NCBI RefSeq assembly: GCF_027942865.1
Contig: NC_134526.1
Location: forward strand, 6,451,284 to 6,515,283
Source of the DNA: Odontesthes bonariensis
Lineage: Eukaryota; Chordata; Actinopteri; Atheriniformes; Atherinopsidae
Length of the DNA stretch: 64,000 nucleotides
Reading direction: 5' to 3'
Shown here: in pieces, positions 1 through 12,498 of the stretch
Numbering within the stretch: position 1 is the stretch's first letter
Layout: each line of letters opens with the position of its first letter
Program-made: the position numbers and the translations under genes
Notes under the pieces: model-generated
What the model saw: the letters and a program-made list of their open reading frames with translations, nothing else
The model's database searches: none
What the model was told of the DNA's origin: nothing

Positions 1-76
1 GTATCCCTCTGTGGCATTTTTGTTGTCCCACAAGATCGATATTCTGACAACTTACTAGCTCCGTCTACGATCCTTA

Positions 77-491
77 CACTGGAAAAAATCAACGTCTTAC
101 CAAGTATATTTGTCTCATTTCTAGTCCAAATATCTCATTACACTTAATATAAGACACAACTGCCTAACAAGTGCCATTTCAGCCAGATATAGGGACTTGT
201 TTGAAGACAATACATCTGGAATATCTTGTTAAATGAAAAAGTCTTGAAAACAAATTGTTTTGAGTCGGATTTCATATGAAACAAGCTTTTTACATTTGAA
301 GAGGTTTTTAAGCTAATTTCAAGATCACTTTTATCTCAAAAATCCTAAATATCACATCTTATTTAAAGAAATCTTGACAAGCCGATTTTCACTCGTTCCA
401 TTGGCAGATTTATTTTGCTTATTTCACGCAAAAACGTCTTTTATTTGTTGTTTTTTTTTAACTTATTTTTGGAGGGGCATTTTTTCCAGTG
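77..491 (-). mobile_element. TA-flanked MITE, copy 1
   Basis: The ends are inverted repeats of CACTGGAAAAAA, flanked on both sides by TA (75-76 and 492-493). It is the reverse complement of copies at 30330, 33141, 34348 and 43236, all about 415 bp. It has no transposase ORF. The structure fits a non-autonomous DNA transposon with TA target duplication; the superfamily is not certain. Confidence 0.75.
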
Positions 492-493
492 TA

Positions 494-3400
494 CTCATGA
501 AAATAATCCTTTTAAACAGCAAGAATGGAAGATCAATGTATTTTTGGGATGTATCACAGGTCCAAATCTTCCAGATGGAGACACGCGATACCAACAGCTG
601 GGTCCACTGAAAGCTCCAAACAAGAGCGTCCAAATTCCTCATACATCAGCACCTTGCTGTAGGTAAGGAGTACACAGAGCGCACATATCTGAACAATAAG
701 TCAGCCTCCCCAGCTGTTCTGAGCTCGGCGTCGTTGCGCCCTGCAGTAACCAGCAGCGCTGTGATTACACACCTGGTGTGCGTGCCAGCTGGAAACAGAA
801 AACGGGCGCTGAGATTCCTGCGCCCTGAGCTCACAGGCGCGGGAAGCTCCCGGCCGACCCGCTTTCGAGACATGAATGAAACGTGGAGCGGGTGGAGGTG
901 TCGTGGTGCTGGATTCTGATGGTGCCTCACCAAATTTAGAATGGAAACTACGGGGAGAGAGCAGGGAGGAGCTCCCAGCTGACGGACCCTGCAACAGAAA
1001 ATAACCCCGGGTGATGACGCCGTGATGAGATCATCTCTGCGGGCGGCTAAAGCTTTCGGATGTGAGCGTCTGCTGACTGAGAACACGAAGAGGAAAGACA
1101 CTATAAAGCTTATAGTTAGGGATGGCTCAGGTGATCCTGAAACATCCCATAGTTAAGCTGCTATAGGCCCAGCCTGCTGGGGGGCCTCATCTGTCACACC
1201 TTTCCTCACTTTACTCTCTGTTTCCCCTGTTTAATTTCTCAAATGATATCATGTGACATTATTGTGGTCATTAACTGGTGTTTCCCTGTTCCAACAGGTA
1301 TCCTTTGAATGGTGTTACAGTGGGTTTTCCCCTCTTTTCTGTCTTCTCAAACCCCAGCTGGTGGAGGCGGATGGCCACCCTTCCTGGTTCTGGTTCTGCC
1401 AGAGGTTTCTTCCTGTTAAAAGGGAGTCGTTCCTCTCCACAGTCGCTTTATAAAGCAACGATTTGTATACAATTATAAATGTATACAAATAAGAAAAAAA
1501 GACTTTTATGACGCAGTATTCGTCATTTCATAGATTAGGCAAAAAGCCTCTCTAAAGCTAGTTTATTTCAGTTTTCACAACTTGCAGGTCCCTTCCCTCG
1601 CCCTCCTTCAATTCAATTCATTTTTATTTATATGGCGCCAAATACAACAAATGTCATCTCAAGGCACTTAAATAATAAAGTCCAATTCAAGCCAATTGGA
1701 ATTCAATTAATTGCAATCATAATTATGTATAAAATAAACCAATTAATTCATATGGAGCCAATTCAAAAACTATTTCCCAGCTAAGGAAACCAACAGTTGT
1801 TTTTGAGAGCAGAAACCGGACATTTTACGGTCAAACACGAGTCGCGGTCGGAGCTGACTCAGCAGATGAGTGGTGTCACCTGCCCTGATTCATGTCTGCA
1901 TCTAGTGTCAAAGTAGAACTGCTTCATGATTGGTTGAGCAATCCTCTGATAGAAAAAGATAAAGTCAAAGGTGAAACACTCTTATGACTTGTACCATGAC
2001 TTTTCTCAAGGTTTCAGGCTCCAACTTGCTTTTCAGCTCTGCTCACGGCAGCCGTTAGGAAGCCAGCAAATGCAAATCAGACACGTCCAACTTGTTCCCA
2101 ACACTTAAATATCTGAAAGTTAAAGAAGCCAGTAGGGAAAAAAAAAAAGAGGGTTTTAAGGAGGCCGATTCCTTAAATGGAAAAGAAAAGATGAAGAGAC
2201 GGCGGTTGCAGGCCAGCTGGTTGTTTGGAGCATCTGTGGCCCTCGTCACTTCAGTGCGTGATGCTCCCTTGGCCCCCGATGAATCAGCGTCAGGTGTGAG
2301 AACGCTCGCTCTGACTGACTGTCGGGCTTAATGAATGAGTCCACAAGAGGACAAACAACTAAATCATCGTGTCACACCTTATTTCTTCATCATTCGTCAT
2401 CTCCTTAAAACGAGCTATACTCTATGACACTCGTTTTTTCCCTTTCATCTACAAGCAGAACACGTACCGCCGCCCACTTCGGCGCCGCACGGCCACAGAT
2501 CGTACGCCCAAACTGGCAGTTGGATGCGGCCTTTTTTGTCTGTGACTTGCCCACATGCTGATAATGAGACGACACACAACAAGGGGTCCTTCTGTCACAG
2601 CCGGCTTGGACGGCGTTTTCTTAACAAGAAAACCTGAGGTCGAATTAGAGCACAGCCTGCTGGGAAATCAAATCTAAACCAAACCTCTGTTGGGCTGCAG
2701 GAGACCTCCGATAAGATTCCACACATCTGAGCCGTAGTGCACTGTGCAAATATATCACAGACACTCAATGCGCGGCTCCTCAAGCTTTAATTGGCGGCTC
2801 GCATAGTAGCTTATAACAATATGGTAACAATAACAATAAATTTTTTCAAACAACATACAGCGAGTACTGCACAGTATAAAGTATTTTTATTAAGTTTGCG
2901 TTTTTGTAGTATTAAGTATTTTTATTAAGTATTAATTAAGGCTTAATGGTGTTTCCTAAAGGGGGAACTGTTAAACCTGGCAACGCAGCCCGCTTAAACC
3001 ACCGTCACACTTGCCTCCTTTAGCCAGCGCGAGATGCAGGCACAATGGGTTGGTTTTTAATTAAAAAAGGGCAAAAAGCAGCACAAAAAAACAAACGAAA
3101 ATCAGCATGAAGACCCCAGAGAGGGGACGAGCAGGCAAACGTCGGGTGTACCGCGAGATGCAGGCACAATGGATCGTTTTTTAATCAAAAAAGGGCAAAA
3201 CCAGCACAAAAACCAGCACAAAAACCATGCTCATCTCGAATGTCTCACTATGATTACAACAACAAGTTACAAATACAACATGAAGAAAGTCGAGGACATG
3301 CACGCCAGCTTCCACTCATCCCAGTATTAAGGTAAATGTGGTCTGAATTGAAAATGTATTGGCTGTGTTGTTTCTTTTTTTGTGGGATGTTTTATATGTA

Positions 3401-3580
3401 GAAATGCATATTTGCAAAAGGGGACTTTAGTATGTCGTCATAAAAGTGGCTCTTCTCTTGATTTTGCTCTGCCAATGTGGCTCTTGTGAAAACAATAGTG
3501 AGTATCACTGGTTTATATCATGGAAGCTAAAGCCTTTCCTGCAACGTCACATAGAACTTTCTGGCTGCAGCGAGTTTTAA
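494..3580. other. map2k4 intron or 3' side, no exon seen
   Basis: The next map2k4 exon after 3733 is not found here, so this stretch is probably intron. It holds a GC-rich patch (about 700-1100) with no supported gene, a dispersed repeat at 1475-1797, and a local duplication of about 65 bp (3026-3095 and 3150-3230) built on a gagatgcaggcacaatgg core. The ORFs here show no family resemblance and are treated as chance. Confidence 0.5.
1475..1797 (+). repeat. dispersed fish repeat, copy 1
   Basis: Nearly the same sequence recurs at 6174-6475, and its right-hand half again at 13769-14005. The right half opens with ttcaattcatttttattta, carries a caaggcactta motif, and ends in AT-rich sequence. 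It is noncoding. The family name is not certain. Confidence 0.7.
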
Positions 3581-3665
3581 GTGAAGAACACATCTCCACC
3601 TGTTCAGCACGGAGGTGGAGGGATCATGCTTTGGCCTTATGTTGCTGCAGCCAGCTTTCAACTGG
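3581..3665 (+). mobile_element. Tc1/mariner transposase remnant
   Basis: A short reading frame contains HGGGGIMLWPYVAA, which resembles the HGGGSIMVWGCFA segment conserved in Tc1-like transposases. Nothing else of the element is recognisable. It lies about 70 bp from a map2k4 exon, inside the intron. Confidence 0.6.
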
Positions 3666-3732
3666 TTGAAATCAAACAAACGCACTTCAAAATCCACAAC
3701 AGATTACCCACAGAGGACGCCGTGTCACTCAC

Positions 3733-6700
3733 CGCCATGTACGGCCTGCAGCCTGCATCTCTGGTTTTGGCGATGGAGTCCACCAGCTGACCGCTGATGC
3801 CGAAGTCGCACAGCTTTATGTTGCCGTTCCTGTCCAGGAGGATGTTTGACGGCTTTATGTCTGCGTGCGGAGAGTGAAGAAAACAAAGCCGGTGAAGAAA
3901 AAATGAAGAAAGAAAAAGCAGCAACGTGCAGGATCTGAAATCTTCTCACCTCTGTGGATTATTTTCAAGTTTTCTTTTAAGTGGTTAAGTGCCTTCACAG
4001 TCTGCAGAACACAAAGAAAGAGGAGTTTAGTGCTGGAAGTTAGGAGAAGAGACGTGTGAAGAGAGGAAAGTAGCCAAAGAACTTACAGCTAAAGTTATTT
4101 TTCCTAATATTTCCTCTGGAATCACGTCGTCTAATGAGCAATATACAAACTTGTAAAATTTGTCTAACGAGATAGCCATAAGTTCCATACAGATCCAACA
4201 GTCGCCCTGAAACACAAGAAATTCAGTCATTCGCAGGAGAAAAAACTGGCGTAAAACAAGGAAAAGAAAGGAGCAGAAAGGTGACCTTCACCTCTCTGAA
4301 CAGAGCGCCGTAAAACTGCACGATGTAGGGACAGTCGCTGCTCCTCACGACCACGTCCAGGTCCATCAGCAGCTGCTTCTGCTCCTTCTCATCCACCGTT
4401 GATCGAATCCTCTGAAACGGGGAAAAAAAGTTGTTCAACCTGCATCCGAGAGACCAACAAGTGTGAACTTAAAGGGATAGTTCGCCTCTTTTGACACAAA
4501 GCTGTATGACATCCCATATTTTTTTAACAGTGACTGCTGAATTCTTCTCAAATTGATTTTTTTAAATGTATTTGTTTATTTAGTCATTTATTATTATTAT
4601 TATTATTAGTTAGTAGTAGTATTTTGACTAGAATTGGTATTATTATTGTTGTTGTTGATACAATCATTGTAAATATTTGAATAATTTGAATTTCCCCCAT
4701 TGGGGGATGAATAAAGTATTTTTCTATTCTATATTAGCAATATCATTTATGAACATTTTCTATTTTTCTATTTCTATTCCTATTTTCTCTCCCTTCTTAT
4801 CACTGCCTGCTGTGCAGACCGAGCAGCAAACACCGTAACAGGCGCGGCTGTCGGCAGCAGGCAGTGATATGAAGGGAGAGAAAATAGGTCCAAGCGATTG
4901 TGAGGTCTGACTTTTTCCTGGAGAACGATTTTGTGATGCAAATGTATTACTCTTTTGAACGTATGTTTTGAAAAGCAAAACGCTTTATTTTTTAAGCCCC
5001 AGCCAACTAGCCGGACTACCTTCGTCAACACCAAAACGAGGCTGGAACTCTGCTCACAGGACGCAGCAGGGGGTAAGTCAAATTTAATAAATGATATTAC
5101 TGATATGGGATGCCATACAGCTTCATGTCAAAAGAGGCGAACTATCCCTTTAACCCCGGATAAGACGAATCACCTTGACAGCCATGATCATGTTGCTCGG
5201 CTTGTGCACCATCTTGTTGACGGAGCCGTAGGCTCCTCGGCCGATCTCGCCCAGATCTTTGAGATCTTCGGCCGTGAAGTCCCAGTGCTGCTCCGCGGAG
5301 ATCTTCAACTTCCCAGATGACTCGATGCTGTGCGTTCTGAGCCTCTCTCTGACCAATTAAAAAAAACGAATGAACCAAAAAGTATAAATGAGAACCGACC
5401 AGCGGATCGTCGCTCGGGACACGAGCCGGAGAGCGCTCACTCACATGTGGGGGTTCTGGAACGGAGGCCCGGCCGTGTTCAGCGAGAATCGAGTGGTGGG
5501 TTTGATCGAAGGGTTGGCAAAGTTCAGCTTCAGGGCTTTGCGTTTACCTTGAGCGGCAGGAGGAGAAACAGCGATCAGGCTTTTAATGAAGCGGCGAACA
5601 GGGGACGACCGAGCAGGACCAAAAGGCAAACTCATCAAACACGACAGGTCAGACTGTTAAAGTGAGTGAAAACAAAATGAGAAAACAAAATGAGAAAACA
5701 GGGATTTAAAAGAGGAGTGAATGGACCCAAATTCACTAAATCTAACGGATGCCATGCTTCTATGGAGGAGAAGGGGAGGGAGGGGATGAGTGCTTAAAAA
5801 CAAACTGCGGATTTTTGCTTTTCTCTTTCCCGACAAATACTCACCAACACTGTTGAAATGAAATAACGAGGCTGCAGATATTTCTACTGACCGCAGTACC
5901 GTGTGCATCCAAAGCCTGACGCGTCCCTTTCCTCTGCTTCCACACTGTTGCACTGACTGACACAGACTCCTACTCCAACACTACATTTGGATCTGTTTAT
6001 CTGCAATCCAGCGTGCCGCTTTAAGCCGTTTCCAACACTAAAAACTACAGTCCAACACGAGAGGTTTTAAAGATTGTACTCAGAAAGCCTTATTTAGATG
6101 CCCTAAAGGATGGCAGGGCACTGTAAGGAAGTAATAGCTGGTTTGGCTGTTTTCACAGGATTAAATAGCAATTAAAAATGTATACAAATAAGAAAAAAAA
6201 AAGCCTTTTATGATGCAGTATTCATCATTTAATAGATTAGGCAAAAAGCCTCTCTAAAGCTAGTTTATTTCAGTCTTACTTCAGTCTCCTTCAATTCAAT
6301 TCATTTTTATTTATATAGCACCAAATACAACAAATGTCATCTCAAGGCACTTAAATGATAAAGTCCAATTCAAGCCAATTGGAATTCAATTCATTGTGAT
6401 CATAATTATTTATAAAATAATCCAATTTGTTTATATAGAGCCATTTCAAAAACAATTTCCCAGCTAAGGAAACCAACAGATTGCACCTTCAGCTCAGCTA
6501 ATTCCACTCATCCCCTTTTCCACCAACACGGAACAGGTTCTGATCCAGTAAAAACTGCTGGGAACACAGACTGATCAACTGAGCTGGTTCGATTCATATT
6601 TACGCAGCAGTTGTTCTTCAGACCAACAGATGCAATCAGCCGGTGGACTTTTTAGCACGTCCCCTCCCGTCAGCCATCATTGGGATTCCCTGTTTTGGAC

Positions 6701-9700
6701 CCTATTTTCCATCTGGTTCTTGGTGCGAGCCAATCTTTTAGACGCCAACCATCCCTGCTTGAAATGAAGCAAACCGAGTCGTTCACAAATGGCCAAACCA
6801 GAAAGCCCCTAAAGCCTCCTGAATGGAAACCAACTCAAGAACCGGAGCTCATTTGGTGGAAGAGGAATAACCGGAAGACATCCCCCTCATTGTGAGGTAA
6901 GATGGTGCCGACAACATTTTCTGGATAACCTACTGAGGAACTTTCAAAAGCAAGAGGTGTTATCTGACCTGCTGTCAACACGAACATCTCTGAGAATAAA
7001 GCAGAACAGTCGGCACCTTCTAACGATTTGAGCTTCATCAGAAGCTTCATGAAGGCGCTTTTTCTGCAGGACCGCCGCATCAGAAAAGGTCAACCGAGGG
7101 AAAATAATGCAGCCACATTCCTGCTGGCTGACAAACATCTATCACCTCACTGAATTTATCATTAAAGGGATAGTTCGCCTCTTTTGACATGAAGCTGTAT
7201 GACATCCCATACTAGCAATATCATTTATGAACATTTTCTTACCCCCTGCTGCGTCCTGTGAGCAGAGTTCCAGCCTCGTTTTGGCGTTGATGAAAGTAGT
7301 TCCAGCTAGTTGGCTGGGGCTAGAAAAATAAAGCGTCTTGCTTCTCAAAACAATACGCGTTCAAAAGAGTAATACATTTGCATCACAAAATCGTTCTCCA
7401 GGAAAAAGTCAGACCTCACAATCGCTTGGCCCTATTTTCTCTCCCTTTGTATCACTGCCTGCTGCCGCCTGCCGACAGCCGCGCCTGTTACGGTGTTTGC
7501 TGCTCGGTCTGAACTTCGGTCTGCACAGCAGGCAGTGATACGAAGGGAGAGAAAATAGGGCCAAGCGATTGTGAGGTCTGACTTTTTCCTGGAGAACGAT
7601 TTTGTGATGCAAATGTATTACTCTTTTAAATGCATATTGTTTTGAGAAGCAAAACGCTTTATTTTTTAAGCCCCAGCCAACTAGCCGGACTACCTTCATC
7701 AACACCAAAACGAGGCTGGAACTCTGCTCACAGGACGCAGCAGGGGGTAAGAAGATGTTCATAAATGATATTGCTAATATGGGATGTCATACAGCTTCAT
7801 TTCAAAAGAGGCGAACTATCCCTTTAATAGCGCAATACATCCTCTATTTATCTGCGTGGTGCTCGAGTTTTCCCAACACAAAGAACCTAAAATCCTCTTT
7901 TATTTCATGTTTTCTGCCCCTAAAATCTGATTCTGATGCAGAAACAAAAGTGAAGCATGCTGCTAAAAAAAATTTAAAAAAATGCAAAGATGAAAAGGAA
8001 AAAAGGAGAAAAGAAGAAAAAAAAACACACACATCAGGATGAAAACATGCGTTTCAGGCCTACTGCTTGGATTTCACCTCGCTCCACCAAAAACATCACA
8101 AGAACGCGTGTGCAGGGGTTTCCGAAAAGGCTTCGGCGTGAAGCTCTGCTCGAAACGACGACGTTAGAGCGCCTCGTCTCAGCACGCAAGCGCACCCATG
8201 CCCCAGATAAAACAAAACAAAAAAACACAAACCAGCTGGGAGAAAAAAGGGTGGTGTGACAACACGACAGGCACTACTTTAGCTTGTTAGTGGCACACTG
8301 AAAACCAGCGAGTCAGAGCTTCCAAACTGGTATCTCTATAGTTGGCAGAGCTCCTCAATCCCACTGAGAAAAACAGGGTTGAGCCGCTCAGGGACGTTGA
8401 GAAATCTGTGCCAAAATATCAGCGGAAGCTTTGAATGTTAGGCTTGTGCCCCGTGACGACAGATTTCCTGTCGAGTGTTTTTCTAACGAGACAAATTCTG
8501 AAATAGGCGTTGCATCCAAAAGATTCTTTGGATGCAACGAGATGTTTGAGAAATGACACTTTTAAAGCGTCAAGCTTCCGGCACAAGCCTACTGGAACCC
8601 ATCAGAAGTTTTGACTTGGATTAGTTGAGAACAGCAGGACAGACTCCCCCATACCAGACTGTCAGGCGGAAACAAAGGGATGAGAACTGTTGGTGCTGAA
8701 GCAAAAGAGGTTTGGCTTACTTGGGGGAGCTCCAGACAGGTTTATCTGAAACCCTAGGAGGTGAAAAGACAGCTTTTATTTTCATTATTCCTCACGAGGC
8801 TGCTTCGTCTTTACGCTCTGTGCTTTTTCTTCTTCCAAACAAACCCCCAAAAAGGTTGAGAAATAGTCACAGAAATCGGCCTTTGCTTTGCAGGGTTGTC
8901 ACACATTCTTGAGTGTCCCACGTCAGGTTTAATGCATTTTTCGGGAAGGGTTACGTTTTTTACAGTAGCATGCGTGATAAGACGGCTAAAAGCACTTTAG
9001 CACGATGAAGTTCAATGCGGAGGTGAAAAAAAAAGGCCTGCAGGTTTCAGAAAGAATAAAAACAAACACATGATGGAGGAATGAGAGTGATGAAACAGCG
9101 ATGAAATGGCTTTGGACGGAAAAAGGTAAAAACATTTTGTCGGACGGCTCACCATCAGTCAGCATCATGTCAGGAGTTAGGAATCATTAGTTAGCAGCAT
9201 TGAGGTAAAAGACGGAAACAAGATCACATATCAGGGCTAAATGTCAGAAAATTTACTCAAATAAGATGAGATAAATCCTAAAAACTGGCTTAGAACTATC
9301 ACAGTGCTGTGCAAAGGTCTCATTTCTATATAGTAATAAGTTTTAACGTGAATATCTGCTCTGAGCTCCTTTCTCCTCCAGCACAGCCTGAACCCTCTCA
9401 GAGGAGCTTTCTGTCCTTTCTTTAAGGAGTCTTCAGGAATAGTTCTCCAGGCTTCTGAAGGACATCCCAAAGCTCTTCTTTGGATGTGGGCTGCCTTTTG
9501 TTCCGTTCTCTGCCAACATGACTGTGAACTCCTTGATTCATCTAGAATAAGTAAGCAACATTTGTCTTGTGTTTTGACTGCTAAGTAAGCTTGCTGCTGG
9601 TTTATTTTCACTGTGTGATAACAGCCCCCATTGAAACTAGTTTCAGCCAATTTGCCTCTTAATCTGTGGGAGGGGATTGCATGACCCAAGCTCTTTTTAG

Positions 9701-11762
9701 TGTGTTAGCTCAGTGTGTTTTTAACTTTTCGAGGGACTGTGAACCAACATTTGTAAGTAACATTTGTCTTGTGTACCATTCTGCTTTTTTGCTAGATTTT
9801 GACTGCTAAGTAAGCTGGCTGCTGGTTTATTTTCACCCATTTGTCTCTGTACCTAACTTACTGCACTTACTCTAGAACTAGTTATGCTCTTAGCTGTTTG
9901 GTTTTGGAAGGAAATGCACTTATGATTTCTTGTGACCTGAAGTTCTTTTGCCTACCGATGTTGAACACACTTGTTGTAGGTCGCTTTGGATAAAGGCGTC
10001 TGCAGAATGACCGTAATGTGATGTGATGATCCCACACTGCTTCAGTAATGTTGAGCTCCGGGCTCTGGGGAGGATTCATCCCTCCATCAGACCTGCTGCC
10101 ACTGATTTTCAGCCCACTTCTTGTGTCCTTTGGCACAGCTCAGCCTTTTCTCCCTGTTTCCCTTCCTTAAGAACGGCTTCCTGACAGCCGCCCTTCCATG
10201 GAGCCCATTTCTGATGAGGCTTGGGCCAACAGCAGATGGATCAGCTGAAGGTCCAGATGCATCTCTCAGCTCCTGTGTCAGGGCTTTGCTGGATTTTTTC
10301 CTCTTTCTTAAGGACATCACTTTCAGATCCTGTTCATCTGCTGTAGATAGTTCTTTAGGCCTGACACTTCTTCTTCTGTCCTCCACTTGTCCAGTTTCCT
10401 CAAATGTTTTAAGGACACACTGCACACCATGCTGAGATATGCCAAGTTTTCAGCTAACAGCTCTTTGGGAATCACCTTGTTGCTGCAGAAATCCTGTTTT
10501 CTATCCGTCAGACTGTGTTATCTTTGCTGTTTTTCACAGATGCAGCTAAAGAAATGGGAACAAATGATGTGTCTTGGTTCATCCCTCGAGTTAGGAGCCT
10601 TTTTTTTAATGTTTGAGTGATTCATAGTTAAGTGGCTTAACAAACAGGTACAGGAACTGGACTGTAAATGAGTGAAAAAGTAGCTAATGTCATCATAGAA
10701 TCTTTGAAAGGCATTCAGAAAGCCTGGAGAACTATAGCTCAAGACCACTTTAAAATGAGGTGGATCCAGACTTTTGCAAAGCACTGTATCAGGCTCAGTT
10801 AAAGCAACTGTAGTGGAAGGTATTGCTAATATTAAATTAACATTCAACTCAACTGTATGACAGTTTCATCTGGAAATCATTGAAAAACAGTGAACCCTGG
10901 TTATCATCACCAGGACTTCAGGACTTTCTAAACCAGAAGCTTAAAAAAATATATATCTGGGAAAATGGTTTTGCTTTTAAAAAAAAAAAGAAAACTTAAA
11001 AACAGGATTTCCAAATCTTTTAATTCACTTATCTCACTCTGCTGAGTCAATGAAGTGTGTAGCTACCTGTTTCACTCTGACATCTCCAGCAGGTGTTGGC
11101 CTCTGAAAGTTAAAATAGGAAAGTATTTGTACAGAAATGCAGCATTTTAAAGGAGAATTTGGTTCAGTGTCGATTTACCTGAGACATATTCAGGCTTCAC
11201 AGGGACTCACATTACACACAGACTACTTAACAAATGTACCAGATATGGATTAAAAACAACCCAATTTTAAAGATCTGAATCCAGATTTTGAATTTGAATA
11301 TGGCTGATGGCAGAATTTAAATGTAACATGACCTCGTGAAGGTGCTGTGATAAATTCGGCATGTTTAACTCTGACATAGCTCAAGCAGAATCCTCTTTGT
11401 TCGTGAGTTAGATCCTTTTGAATGTCAAAAGGTGCCGCAATCCAAACACATGAAGAATCGTTTAATCTTTGGATGGAGTCTGATGGAGCAAACGCAGCTA
11501 CAAAACGACACTGAACGATACTGAAATTCATTTTTCTAGTTAATTAAATTGGTGAATAACAATCCCAATCACGGTTGTTTGGGAAAATAAGGGAATGCTA
11601 CTCCATTCCCTTGAGGATTTATCATTTTTCACAGTCCAGGGAGTAGCCTGCGCCTCCCACGGCTAGCCCCGCTAACATTAACCTTCACTGCCGCAGAGCT
11701 CCGGGCTCCGGGCGGATGTTTGCCCCCCTTACTTACCCTGCATGCCGCTCATGGTGGTAATG

Positions 11763-11794
<32 letters not shown>

Positions 11795-11869
11795 GAGGTG
11801 GTGGTGTGCTGCGGATCCTGCGCTGTTGCTGCTGGGTGTTGTTGAGTTGTTAGGACTGTGAGTCGCCAT
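3733..11869 (-). CDS. map2k4: MAP2K4 (MKK4) dual-specificity kinase, 5' seven exons
   Basis: Stress-pathway MAP kinase kinase that phosphorylates JNK and p38 on Thr and Tyr in the cytoplasm and nucleus. Coding exons in transcript order are 11869-11737, 5547-5445, 5348-5174, 4411-4292, 4206-4087, 4001-3950 and 3860-3733. They sum to 831 bp, or 277 codons in frame, out of about 400 in the family. All junctions are GT-AG. The start follows the ORF beginning MATHSPNNSTTPSSN; this N-terminus is Ser/His/Gln-rich with six Gln in a row. Next comes the basic docking segment GKRKALKLNFANP. The kinase domain shows the Gly loop GRGAYGSV, the ATP-binding Lys in IMAVK, HRDIKPSNILL split by an intron, DFGISGQLVDSIAKTRD with the activating Ser and Thr, and CRPYMA. 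The remaining C-lobe exons are not in the window. Identity is firm; which fish paralogue it is cannot be told. Confidence 0.95.
4469..5152. mobile_element. TTAA foldback element, copy A
   Basis: TTAA borders both ends (4469-4472 and 5149-5152), and the termini AGGGATAGTTCGCC are inverted. The left arm is damaged by a 217-bp insertion (4519-4735) and a deletion. The right end lies 21 bp from the splice donor of the map2k4 exon at 5174. See the copy at 7162 for the intact form. Confidence 0.85.
4519..4735 (+). repeat. LINE-tail-like insertion in foldback copy A
   Basis: This stretch interrupts the left arm of the foldback element. It ends in ggatgaataaagtattttt and matches, in reverse, 49665-49880. 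The AT-rich body and the 'aataaagtatttttctatt' end suggest the 3' tail of a non-LTR retrotransposon or a SINE that uses it. Confidence 0.55.
6174..6475 (+). repeat. dispersed fish repeat, copy 2
   Basis: A near copy of 1475-1797 in the same orientation. The shared stretch includes the gattaggcaaaaagcctctc segment upstream of the ttcaattcatttttattta part, so the repeated unit is about 300 bp. Confidence 0.7.
7162..7827. mobile_element. TTAA foldback element, copy B (reference form)
   Basis: The best example of the family, 666 bp between TTAA duplications. Two arms of about 300 bp are inverted copies of each other and leave only a short centre around 7490-7530. The arms begin AGGGATAGTTCGCCTCTTTT. 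ORFs read through the arms recur in every copy and are not genes. TTAA targets with AGGG termini suggest a non-autonomous Kolobok-like element; piggyBac is the alternative. Confidence 0.88.
9302..10786 (-). mobile_element. Tc1/mariner element, internally deleted, copy 1
   Basis: The ends are inverted (about 9302 cagtgctgtgcaaaggtct; right end agacttttgcaaagcactg to 10786, followed by TA). On the minus strand the N-terminal DNA-binding part is readable (FEETGQVEDRRRSVRPKELS, LTQELRDASGPSADPSAV, then HKKWAENQWQQV, a stop, and WRDES). The reading then jumps straight to PQSPELNITEAVWDH and a C-terminal part. The core between the first and third catalytic acidic residues is missing, so no active transposase can be made. 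A separate repeat is inserted at about 9523-10030. Confidence 0.85.
9523..10030 (+). repeat. SINE/LINE-type insertion nested in Tc1 copy
   Basis: Compared with the second Tc1 copy near 44590, copy 1 has about 500 extra bases after 'gccaacatg'. They end in gtcgctttggataaaggcgt followed by a short taatgtgatg-like repeat, a typical fish SINE/LINE 3' tail. The left half contains the taagta(a)catttgtcttgtgt segment twice. Confidence 0.65.
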
Positions 11870-12250
11870 TGTTGTGTGTTTGAATTCCATCAGCAGCGCC
11901 GGGGCTGCAATGCAGAGACGCGGAGAGCAACTTCACTCCTTCCCCCTCCCTGCTGCAGAAATTACGGCCTCGCTAGCAGCAACTCGACCGCGCAAAACGA
12001 GCAGGCGGCGACTGCGCAACACTTTGAGTGCGTTAAATTATTAAATATCGGCTCAACTTCGGGGCTACGTCAAAGGCCGTCTATGTAATAACAAAAACAA
12101 ACATCCAGCTAAGCTAGGCTAACTAAACTGGCTAGCCAAGAGGCTTTACGACCCGCAATCAGCTGACCGAGTGACACTGACATGTCAACACCCACCACGT
12201 CCCACACCGTCACATGCTCGCGGAAGTTAGCCGAGGTGGGAGCGGATGTT
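11870..12250 (-). promoter_or_regulatory. likely map2k4 5' UTR and promoter
   Basis: The stretch just upstream of the map2k4 start codon is richer in G+C and CpG than its surroundings, as expected for a housekeeping-type promoter. No TATA box is obvious. The transcription start cannot be placed from sequence. Confidence 0.4.
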
Positions 12251-12261
12251 GTGAAGCGTTT

Positions 12262-12480
12262 GTTTCAAAATAAAATTAAATAAAATTAAATTAAATTAAA
12301 TTAAATTAAATTTATTTAGCACATTTCATGTACAAACAATTCAAAGTGCTTCACATAAAATACAAGCATTGCAGCAGGGAGTGTAAGAAGCATTAAAATG
12401 CATAAAGGAGTATAAAGAGAAACAAATAAAATAATTTAAATGAATTTAAAAAAAGCAACAGTCTAGATAAGTTAAAAAAC
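12262..12480 (+). repeat. dispersed repeat with aaattaaatt head
   Basis: A (aaatt)n run leads into tttatttagcacatttcatg, caattcaaagtgcttcacat and cattgcagcagggagtg. The same unit is at 43213-43810, where it is split by a MITE. It is noncoding and resembles the 3' tail of a non-LTR retroelement. Confidence 0.65.
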
Positions 12481-12498
12481 TAAGCAGAAGATGACTAA

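Larger units (their letters stand above)
5548..11736. other. map2k4 intron 1, repeat-filled
   Basis: A 6.2-kb first intron, mostly mobile DNA: a dispersed repeat (6174-6475), foldback copy B (7162-7827) and a Tc1 derivative with a nested insertion (9302-10786). Stretches 5650-6170, 6480-7160, 7830-9300 and 10790-11640 hold nothing I can name. Confidence 0.7.

Noticed and set aside
646..1101. 151-codon open frame on the minus strand in a GC-rich patch
   Set aside because: No domain, no splice context with map2k4 exons and low-complexity composition; GC-rich sequence makes stop codons rare.
7409..7762. Recurring open frames starting [17 protein letters not shown] in many places
   Set aside because: They are read from the arms of the TTAA foldback element and appear in both orientations of every copy, so they reflect the repeat, not a gene.
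9237..9689. 150-codon minus-strand frame
   Set aside because: It spans the end of the Tc1 derivative and the nested SINE-like insertion; only the Tc1 C-terminal part has any family resemblance.
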